From contig JADKFD010000112.1 of the NCBI GenBank assembly GCA_016717705.1, forward strand, positions 1-14,126: a DNA stretch of 14,126 nt, read 5' to 3'. Both the position numbers and the translations under genes were made by a program. Source of the stretch: Rhodanobacteraceae bacterium. GTDB lineage: Bacteria; Pseudomonadota; Gammaproteobacteria; Xanthomonadales; SZUA-5. The first letter of the stretch is position 1. Each line of letters opens with the position of its first letter. Positions 1-4,907 of this stretch are shown in pieces. Under the pieces are notes generated by a model, which saw only the letters and a program-made list of their open reading frames with translations, searched no databases and had not been told where the DNA came from.

Positions 1-245
1 AACTTGCCTACCCAGACGTCTCGGCCGTCAATGTGCAGGCGCTGCAGCGTCAACTGAAATCCTTCGCAGTTGCGCTCCTTCGCGGTCGCGAAATCGCTCG
101 TGTCGAATCTGGCCTCACGAACCAGTGTGGTCGCGACTGACTTCATGGCGTGCTCGAACAGATCGAGCAGATTGGACTGTTCGACCTCGTCAATGCCGTG
201 AGACACGATGTCCTCGATCGCTGCCTTTTTGTATCGGTTGGTCAT
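1..245 (-). CDS. Unknown protein, 3' end outside window
   Basis: I do not recognise this protein. About 81 residues are visible, beginning MTNRYKKAAIEDIV and containing LLDLFEHAMKSVATTLVREA, a soluble, charged, helix-leaning sequence with no signal peptide or membrane segment. The start at 245 is chosen because a GGAG motif sits 8 bases upstream; an ATG at 251 is too close to it. The frame stays open back to the Rz stop codon at 357-359, so a longer start at ATG 323 (MRNRLEELGLTAEQR) is possible but lacks a ribosome binding site. It is the first gene after the lysis cassette on the same strand, separated by about 110 bases in which I see no clear promoter or terminator. It could be a late phage gene, an accessory (moron) gene or the first gene of a new segment. 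Continuous reading frame and the ribosome binding site support it being real; function is unknown. Confidence 0.6.
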   Translation of the reverse strand, partial: MTNRYKKAAIEDIVSHGIDEVEQSNLLDLFEHAMKSVATTLVREARFDTSDFATAKERNCEGFQLTLQRLHIDGRDVWVGK

Positions 246-356
246 CGGCATTTCTCCGTTGTGGGGCACGACATGAACGCGCTGTTCGGCAGTTAAGCCA
301 AGCTCCTCCAAACGGTTCCGCATCAGGCGTTGCGATGCAGCCAAGCCAAGCGTCGA

Positions 357-854
357 TTACTGGGTGGTGGACGCCATCTCCCTGACCCACGTTTGCAGCG
401 CCCTCAGTTGCTCCGCCGTCTCGTGGCAGGTCTGGTAGTTGGTGGCGACAGTTGCGGCGACGGTAGAGAGCGCAATGTCTGCGGCGGCCGCATCAGCATC
501 TCGGGCGGGCTCGGGCAGTGCACCTGCGGCGGCAGCGTCGTGCAGGCGCACAAAGCCACGGTTGATAGTGCAAGCAGCATCGGCTTGTACGGGCACATAG
601 ACGGGTACCTCCTTGATGATGGTGTCGCCCTTCTCGCGGACGACACGAACGCGGTCGACGTATTCGGTGATGACCTCGACGGTGGCTTGCGCCTGCTCCT
701 CGCGGACAGCGGTGGCCTGCAGAGCTTGTTGCTGGACGGCGGTATCCCACTGCGCTTGAACGTGGCCCGCGCCCTTGACCCAGCCGAATCCGACCAGGGT
801 GAGGCCGAGCGCCGCCAAGGCCAGCAGCCGGTACGGCAAGGGAATCACGCTCAC
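357..854 (-). CDS. Rz: Rz-like inner-membrane spanin
   Basis: A 165-residue Rz-type spanin subunit. In Gram-negative phages Rz sits in the inner membrane, binds the lipoprotein Rz1 across the periplasm and fuses the two membranes in the last step of lysis. What is seen: a short cytoplasmic N-terminus, one membrane segment around residues 10-28 (LLALAALGLTLVGFGW), then a long Gln/Ala/Glu/Val-rich helical periplasmic stretch, ending in a C-terminal part containing ACTINRGFVRLHDAAAAG, which recalls the GFVRLHD region of many phage Rz-like proteins. The GTG start at 854 overlaps the lysozyme stop as GTGA, with GGAGG just upstream; a GTG at 872 would extend it by six residues but is less consistent with the 4-base overlaps of its neighbours. 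A second gene, Rz1, is embedded in another frame. Family assignment is firm; exact start less so. Confidence 0.9.
   Translation of the reverse strand: MSVIPLPYRLLALAALGLTLVGFGWVKGAGHVQAQWDTAVQQQALQATAVREEQAQATVEVITEYVDRVRVVREKGDTIIKEVPVYVPVQADAACTINRGFVRLHDAAAAGALPEPARDADAAAADIALSTVAATVATNYQTCHETAEQLRALQTWVREMASTTQ
404..598 (-). CDS. Rz1: Rz1-like outer-membrane lipoprotein spanin, nested in Rz
   Basis: A 64-residue lipoprotein encoded entirely inside Rz in a different frame. The N-terminus MCPYKPMLLALSTVALCAC is a short lipoprotein signal: one Lys, a hydrophobic core, and a lipobox L-C-A-C with the lipidated Cys at residue 19. The Cys at the -2 position of the box is unusual. The mature 46-residue part is strikingly proline-rich (about a dozen Pro, starting TTLPPQ), the hallmark of Rz1. 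It should be lipid-anchored in the inner leaflet of the outer membrane and pair with Rz to span the periplasm. The start is fixed by a perfect AAGGAGGT 8 bases upstream, inside the Rz coding sequence. An upstream ATG at 646 in the same frame would bury the signal peptide and has no such site. Nested Rz/Rz1 architecture is known from lambda, so the call is secure despite the small size. Confidence 0.88.
   Translation of the reverse strand: MCPYKPMLLALSTVALCACTTLPPQVHCPSPPEMLMRPPQTLRSLPSPQLSPPTTRPATRRRSN
607..614 (-). promoter_or_regulatory. Strong ribosome binding site for Rz1
   Basis: On the minus strand this reads AAGGAGGT, a near-complete complement of the 16S rRNA 3' end, 8 bases before the ATG at 598. 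It lies inside the Rz coding sequence and decides the Rz1 start. Confidence 0.8.
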
Positions 855-1360
855 GATGCCTCCCCGATGCACTTTCGATATTCGGCCTCACGCCGTTTGG
901 CCAGTCCGCCGCACAGCCGCGCATTGGCGGGCAGCGCGCAATCCTTGCCTTGGAAAAATCGCCAGCGCAGTAACTCGGAACACGCCCCGGCGTAGTCCCC
1001 GGCGTTGAGTTTCTTCACCAACGTGGACTGGCAGAACGCATGGCTGCCGACGTTGTAAGAAAAGCTCACCAGCGCGTCGTACTCGTGCTGAGCCAGCGGC
1101 ACGGTCACGCATTGCTTGAGCGCGCCCTCGAACTGCTGCACATCGGTGAGCGCCCGAGCCAGCGCCTTCGGCGGCGTGGTGGTGTCGCCAGGCTTCACCC
1201 CTGTGGTGGCGCCGAAGCCAATGGTCGGCACATCGCCTTTGACCGGGATAACCGCGCGGTCGGTATAGCCCTCGTGCAGCAAGATGCCGACCAGGGCGGC
1301 GGCGGACAGGCTAAGACCGGCCACCGTCCTGCGCACCGCTGGAGTTGGCGGCGGGATCAT
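851..1360 (-). CDS. Phage lysozyme (GH24 endolysin) with signal-anchor N-terminus
   Basis: A 169-residue T4/P21-type lysozyme (glycoside hydrolase 24) that cuts the N-acetylmuramic acid-N-acetylglucosamine bond of peptidoglycan. The N-terminus is MIPPPTPAVRR followed by a weakly hydrophobic, Ala/Gly/Ser-rich segment at residues 12-28 (TVAGLSLSAAALVGILL) and no signal peptidase site, as in signal-arrest-release (SAR) endolysins. It leads straight into the catalytic region HEGYTDRAV...GDVPTIGFGAT, where Glu30, Asp43 and Thr46 are the likely catalytic Glu-Asp-Thr residues. Further family features are HEYDALVSFSYNVG near the middle, LVKKLNAGDYAGAC, and GGLAKRREAEYRKC at the C-terminus. The ATG at 1360 overlaps the holin stop (ATGA) and the stop overlaps the Rz GTG. 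A frame extension upstream to 1615 exists but would run through the holin gene and has no good start. The enzyme call is firm; SAR export is inferred from the N-terminus. Confidence 0.93.
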   Translation of the reverse strand: MIPPPTPAVRRTVAGLSLSAAALVGILLHEGYTDRAVIPVKGDVPTIGFGATTGVKPGDTTTPPKALARALTDVQQFEGALKQCVTVPLAQHEYDALVSFSYNVGSHAFCQSTLVKKLNAGDYAGACSELLRWRFFQGKDCALPANARLCGGLAKRREAEYRKCIGEAS

Positions 1361-1578
1361 CGGTACATCCCCGGCTGCGCCACGATGCGGGCAACCGTCG
1401 CGCCGATGCTGCAAGCAAAGGCCAACAGCACAAACGCGCCACGCGGCAGCACGTCGCCGAACAATGGCACCACCACTTCCGCCGCCGTGAGGGCAGCCGC
1501 CACAAGTGAGAATCGGATGCTCCAGGCACGGCGCAGGACCTGCCGCCAGTCGTCGAGCAGGCAGAGTTTGGGTTTCAT
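1357..1578 (-). CDS. Small two-segment holin-like protein
   Basis: A 73-residue membrane protein placed immediately before the lysozyme, the usual place for a holin. The N-terminus (MKPKLCLLDDWRQVLRRAWS) is charged, then come two hydrophobic stretches, about residues 23-40 (FSLVAAALTAAEVVVPLF) and 48-67 (GAFVLLAFACSIGATVARIV), split by a short GDVLPR turn. Size and topology resemble class II holins and the P21 pinholin S21; the first segment is only weakly hydrophobic and contains a Glu, as expected for a segment that can leave the membrane. The sequence style (leader Arg-Trp-Ser, AALTAAE, then a Pro-containing turn) resembles a widespread phage family I remember as holin-like, possibly annotated as DUF7940. 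The ATG at 1578 overlaps the upstream stop (ATGA) and has GGGAGG six bases upstream. Holin function is inferred from topology and context. Confidence 0.78.
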   Translation of the reverse strand: MKPKLCLLDDWRQVLRRAWSIRFSLVAAALTAAEVVVPLFGDVLPRGAFVLLAFACSIGATVARIVAQPGMYR

Positions 1579-1874
1579 TGCGCGCCTCCCAACAGCTTGA
1601 GCTTGATGGCGGCACCGACCAGCAGCGCGGCCAGGATGCCGGTGGTGATGACCTTCACCGTGGTTTGCCACGCGGTGCGACGGGCATCGCGCCACGCTTC
1701 CAGGAGGTCGCGCAGTTCGCGGATGTCCTTTGCCGCGTGTCCGTTTTCCAGCCCAAGATGGGCGAGGCAACGCTCGGCGCCCCGTTGGGCAGCGATGTTC
1801 AGCAGCTCATCAAAGTCCTCGTGCCGCAGCAGCAGCGTGGATTCGATGGGCGGCACATCGGTTTCTTCGGTCAT
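1575..1874 (-). CDS. Membrane-anchored lysis-module protein (DUF6127-like)
   Basis: A 99-residue protein opening the lysis cassette. The first two thirds are soluble and charged (LRHEDFDELLNIAAQRGAER, then AAKDIRELRDLLEAWRDARR, probably amphipathic helices). A single hydrophobic segment lies near the C-terminus (about residues 73-90, VKVITTGILAALLVGAAI) followed by KLKLLGGAQ. The pattern EFEELL-x-RAAERGA...DIRELRDLL with a C-terminal anchor is one I associate with a small phage family, DUF6127; that label is from memory. The ATG at 1874 is chosen because GGAG sits 7 bases upstream; an in-frame extension to 1955 runs into the hairpin-rich intergenic region. Its overlap with the holin gene (ATGA) suggests a role in lysis, perhaps a holin partner or regulator, but this is inference. 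Confidence 0.78.
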   Translation of the reverse strand: MTEETDVPPIESTLLLRHEDFDELLNIAAQRGAERCLAHLGLENGHAAKDIRELRDLLEAWRDARRTAWQTTVKVITTGILAALLVGAAIKLKLLGGAQ

Positions 1875-1919
1875 GGTCGATCTCCATAAAAAATTGTCCG
1901 GAACGATTTTTCGCGTTAG

Positions 1920-1949
1920 CCCCGGAGGGGTGAGGCGCAGGGATGCGCC
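1920..1949 (-). other. Two further small hairpins between tail and lysis genes
   Basis: Two more short inverted repeats follow the terminator-like stem. One is GGCGCA-TCCC-TGCGCC on the minus strand (1934-1949, six perfect pairs, tetraloop). The other is CCCC-TCC-GGGG (1920-1930, four pairs). Both lie in the 144-base gap upstream of the lysis genes, which otherwise holds an A/T-rich stretch (about 1888-1912) just before the ribosome binding site of the first lysis gene. I see no matching -35/-10 promoter pair. Their role is unknown; they may affect mRNA processing or attenuation. Confidence 0.4.
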
Positions 1950-1960
1950 GAACAAATGAC

Positions 1961-1993
1961 GAAACCCGCCCAGCGGGAGCCGGAGCGGGTTTC
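1961..1993 (-). terminator. Probable terminator after the tail operon
   Basis: A perfect 9-bp inverted repeat: GAAACCCGC, a 15-base loop, then GCGGGTTTC, lying 25 bases past the stop of the last tail gene. On the minus strand the stem runs into TTTCGTCATTTGTT, which is moderately but not continuously T-rich; on the plus strand no T run follows. It separates tail from lysis genes, so it may end or attenuate the tail transcript. The interrupted T tract keeps the call tentative. Confidence 0.55.
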
Positions 1994-2018
1994 AGGGGTG
2001 AAGCGGAAGGGGTGCGGC

Positions 2019-2243
2019 TTAGATGTCGATGACTTCCAGCGGCAGAGACGGCGCTTCGCCTTCGAGGCGACCGTCGCGGACGAATACCCGCGTGCCCTCG
2101 GCAGCGCTGCCGGCGACGCGCAGCAGGCCACCGTCGAGCAACTGGACGCTGACGGTGTGGTCGGCATGCGTCGCCACGACGGTGCCGATCAGCGTGACGC
2201 TGGTCGGCAGCAGGTCCTGGAACTGGCGCCAGAGGTTGGGCAT
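2019..2243 (-). CDS. Small OB-fold-like tail protein
   Basis: A 74-residue protein, last gene of the tail block. After an N-terminal helix (MPNLWRQFQDLLP) it has a strand-rich pattern: TLIGTVVATHADHTVSVQLL, then GGLLRVAG, then GTRVFVRDGRLEGEAPSLP. The alternation of G-x-V, x-S-V-x-L and G-x-x-V-F-V-R blocks looks like a small OB-fold barrel, and I recall similar short proteins right after hub genes in proteobacterial phages. By position it could be a hub-associated or spike-like component of the tail tip. The ATG at 2243 follows the hub stop by 18 bases, with GGAG ten bases upstream. The gene is confident; the fold and role are inferred from sequence pattern and position. Confidence 0.75.
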   Translation of the reverse strand: MPNLWRQFQDLLPTSVTLIGTVVATHADHTVSVQLLDGGLLRVAGSAAEGTRVFVRDGRLEGEAPSLPLEVIDI

Positions 2244-2261
2244 GGGTAGCGGACTCCGATC

Positions 2262-4107
2262 TCAGTGCGCCAGATGCCGCTCGACCTCGACGGTCTGACG
2301 AACGATCAGGCTCTGACTCCAACTGGCGGACACCGTGGTGCCGCGCACGAGGCCGCGCCAGCTCTGGCCACTCTCGCCGACCGCGATCAGGCGGCCGGGA
2401 TCGAGCAGACCAATGCTGGGCAGCATGGGTAGTTCGAGGGTCACCAGTGCTTGCCGGCCGACGTCCGCCAGCACCGCGCGGCCGCGTTCGCGAGCGGCAT
2501 CGGCGTGGGTGATCAGCGGATCGACGATCATCGGCGCGAGCAGATCACCCGCCGTTCCGCTGCGAACCACGCGCGCCACCAGACCTTGGCGTTCGCCGGC
2601 GACGAAGACAGCGTTGAACGCGGGCTTCTCTTGCCAGCGGGCGCTCAGCGTCTTGACGACATCGATCGGCAGCGTTCGATGCGCGACCTGGTTGGACCAT
2701 TCCCACGGCAAGCTCGGGTAACGACTCTTCGCCATCAGCCGACGCAGGTGCGGATGGGCATTGAGCGTGCCGCCGACGGACTCCACCAGTCGGGCGATGA
2801 CCTGGACCGGCGACAAGGACTCGTAACTCCACGCGCCTGCCGGGACCAGCCAGTCCGGCAACTGCCAGTCGAGATCGAAGCCGGTGATGAGCCCGGCGCG
2901 CTCAAGTTCCAGTTCCGCCAACTGCCGCGCGGTGAACGCTGCGGTCGGCGTGAAGCTGCGCTTGGGCGCATACGGATCGGCCAGCCACGCAACGGACGAT
3001 CGACCCCGAATGCTGGCTTCGCTCGACCCGAACTCGCGGCGAATATCGAAGCCTTCGACCAGCATCACCCAAGTGAGCCCGTTGATCGTGATCTCGATCT
3101 CGGTCGGCCCGGCGGCGGTGGGCTCGACCATCTCGATGGCCGCGTACGGGATGGCGGCGGTAAATCCCCATGCCCAACTGTCGGCGTCGATGTTGAGGTT
3201 GATCGACTTGACCGGGATGGGCTCGCGCCCGGGCAAGCGCACGACGTCGACCGAGTTGCTCACGAAGTAGACCCTGAGTGCGGGGATGACCACGCCCGTG
3301 CCAGTGCACGGCTGCCGGGTGAAGTTGAGCGTCAGCGCCGGTCGCCAGCGCAGCCCGGCCTGCGTGGCCGGGCAGCAGAAATCGAGGTCGGGGTGCATCC
3401 GGAAGATCGGCGGCGGCTCGATCGGCGGATCCACCGGAAGTGAGGAACGACCCACGCGCGGACGGCCGGCTTCGTCCCACGGCAAGACTCGGGTGATCCG
3501 CCGACGCATGCCGACCGAATACGCGCTCGACCAAAGCGTGCTGACTGGCGAGGTTGTCTGGTGGCCGAGCCTGACGGACTTGCGCGAACCGACCAGCAGC
3601 ACAAAGTGATCGGCGACGGACTGCGCGATCGAAGCGGCTTCGCTCAAACCCGATCCGGGTGCCGATCCGACAAGGACTCAGCGGCCGGAATTGATCCTCA
3701 ACCTTGCTGGCGACGGGATGCGCAGCCCGCCAACCGATCGAAGCGTCCTGGCGCGATTGCCCCAGCGAGCGCATTCGACTTTCGATTGTCGCCGGCGTCG
3801 ACGAAGCGGCTGACCAGCCATCCACCACGGTCTGCCAGGCGCGCAGCGTGTTGCGCCAGTCGGCCGTGCTTCCGACGACCTCCGCACGCGCGCCGCGCCA
3901 CAGGGCGCCCGTGCGCGCCACCGTGGGGCGCGAGACGCGCAGGTCGTGGCGTGCTCGCGCGCGCAGGCCCGGTGCGCCCAGAACGCCACGTAGCGCGCCG
4001 GTGCTGACCACCGGCGCTGGCCCGGCCGCTGGCCGGAATTCCAGCCGCAGGTCGGCCGGGCTGGGCGTGCCCAGGCTCTGCCGAAAGTCGAGATCGCTGC
4101 TGCTCAC
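2262..4107 (-). CDS. Hub-like tail protein, interrupted by one frameshift
   Basis: Read across one frameshift near 3675 this is a protein of about 614 residues. Residues 1-145 (MSSSDLDFRQSLGTPSPADL onward) lie in one frame and residues 146-614 in another. The join falls between RPLSP and VGSAPGSGLSEAASIAQSVA. A proline-rich linker (PPIEPPP, about 225-233) separates the N-terminal part from the hub-like core, which shows DADSWAWGF, then ITINGLTWVMLVEGF, then DWLVPAGAWSYESLSPVQVI, VGGTLNAHPHLRRL, and FNAVFVAGERQGL. These resemble large hub/tail-tip proteins that sit at the distal end of the tail tube in proteobacterial phages; the order relative to the tape measure and OB-fold genes fits. The GTG start at 4107 overlaps the upstream stop (GTGA). 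The N-terminal frame stays open to 2902 but turns Arg-rich and unlike any protein, so it is out of frame. If the indel is real, the gene is broken. Confidence 0.82.
3660..3680 (-). other. Frameshift site in hub gene
   Basis: The downstream frame has a stop codon at 3678-3680 (TGA), so the switch must occur after it, and the sensible second-frame sequence is established by 3660. Removing one T from CCTTG (minus strand, about 3672-3673) gives a continuous LSPVGSAPGSGLSEA. One extra base, or two missing bases, would explain it. Confidence 0.7.
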
Positions 4108-4505
4108 GGCTCATGGAATTCGATCGAAGTGATGCGCACGGCGCCGCCAGCCAGCAGATCGATCCGGTCCAACTCCAGTTCCGCACCGCTGCCTTCGATG
4201 CCGACATCGGCGTCGAGGACCGCTCGACTGCTGCCATCCAGCATGCGTGCCCAAGCTGCGCGACCGGACCGCAGACACAGCCGATCCGGTGGCGCGACCA
4301 GCGTCATCACCCCGTCGGCAAGGCCGAGCAAGGACGGTCGCGCCAGGCGTAGCTCGACCAGCAGCAACTGCCCGGTCAGCGCAGCGCCGGTATCGGGTCG
4401 CGGCGCGGTGTAGATGCGGATCAGACCGCCATCGGCACCAGCATCCAGTGAGGTGGTGATGGCCTGCAGCCGAAGGTGCCGAACCGCCTCGGCAAGGACG
4501 ATCAC
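4104..4505 (-). CDS. Minor tail protein, 133 residues
   Basis: A 133-residue protein with start MIVLAEAVRHLRLQAITTSL, then DAGADGGLIRIYTAPRPDTG, a pattern (short helix, D-A-G, strand, I-Y-T-x-x-R-P) that I recall in small proteins of phage tail-tip regions. The rest alternates Leu/Val-rich strands (LLLVELRLARPSL, DGVMTLVAP) with ELELDRIDLLAGGAVRITSI at the end, suggesting a beta-rich structural protein. No signal peptide or membrane segment. GTG start at 4505 overlaps the previous stop, and its own stop overlaps the hub GTG, so it is translationally coupled on both sides. Exact role is not known; position between the Ig-like protein and the hub points to the tail tip. Confidence 0.75.
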   Translation of the reverse strand: MIVLAEAVRHLRLQAITTSLDAGADGGLIRIYTAPRPDTGAALTGQLLLVELRLARPSLLGLADGVMTLVAPPDRLCLRSGRAAWARMLDGSSRAVLDADVGIEGSGAELELDRIDLLAGGAVRITSIEFHEP

Positions 4506-4906
4506 GCGCGTCGCTCAGGTCTTACCCAATCGGCGATCACGGCGTTGAACTGCCGCTCGTGGTCGTGGGCCAGCACGATGTACTCGCGATCCGCGTTGAT
4601 GGTGTCGAAGCGGTAGCGCCCGTCTGCCGCTGACCACACCTCCGCAATGATCATGGTGGTGCGCCCGTCCAACAGACGAACCTGGCGACTGGCGGGCACG
4701 CCTTCGATGGTCACCCTGCCGGTCACGAAGCCGGTACCGAAGTACTCGAGTGTCCGGCGCGCGATAGCTTGGTTGCGCGGGCGCGGATCGGTGCCCAGGT
4801 GTTCAGCCGCTGGCGATCGGTTGTGAAGGGCACGCGCGATCGGCGGACCTGCATTCGCCGCCGCCGTTACGCGCGATACGCCGTGCAGGACGATCTGGTT
4901 CGGCAT
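4502..4906 (-). CDS. Tail protein with Ig/carboxypeptidase-regulatory-like domain
   Basis: A 134-residue protein in two parts. Residues 1-55 are a linker-like region rich in Ala, Arg and Pro. Residues 59-130 form a compact beta-sandwich-like domain: GFVTGRVTIEGVPASRQVRL, then IIAEVWSAADGRYRFDTI, then REYIVLAHDHERQFNAVIAD. The G-x-V...P-A-x-R-x-V-R-L...S-x-x-D-G-x-Y-x-F...Y-x-V-x-A-x-D pattern is that of carboxypeptidase-regulatory/CNA-B-like domains, which are frequent in phage tail-tip and fibre proteins. It probably decorates the tail tip or takes part in surface binding. The ATG at 4906 follows the previous stop by one base (TGACATG). Domain recognition is good; binding target unknown. Confidence 0.8.
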   Translation of the reverse strand: MPNQIVLHGVSRVTAAANAGPPIARALHNRSPAAEHLGTDPRPRNQAIARRTLEYFGTGFVTGRVTIEGVPASRQVRLLDGRTTMIIAEVWSAADGRYRFDTINADREYIVLAHDHERQFNAVIADWVRPERRA

Positions 4907-4907
4907 G

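Noticed and set aside
1875..2018. Attachment site or small RNA gene in the intergenic hairpins
   Set aside because: No integrase is nearby, no direct repeat partner is visible in the window, and there is no promoter upstream of the hairpins. A terminator is the simpler reading.
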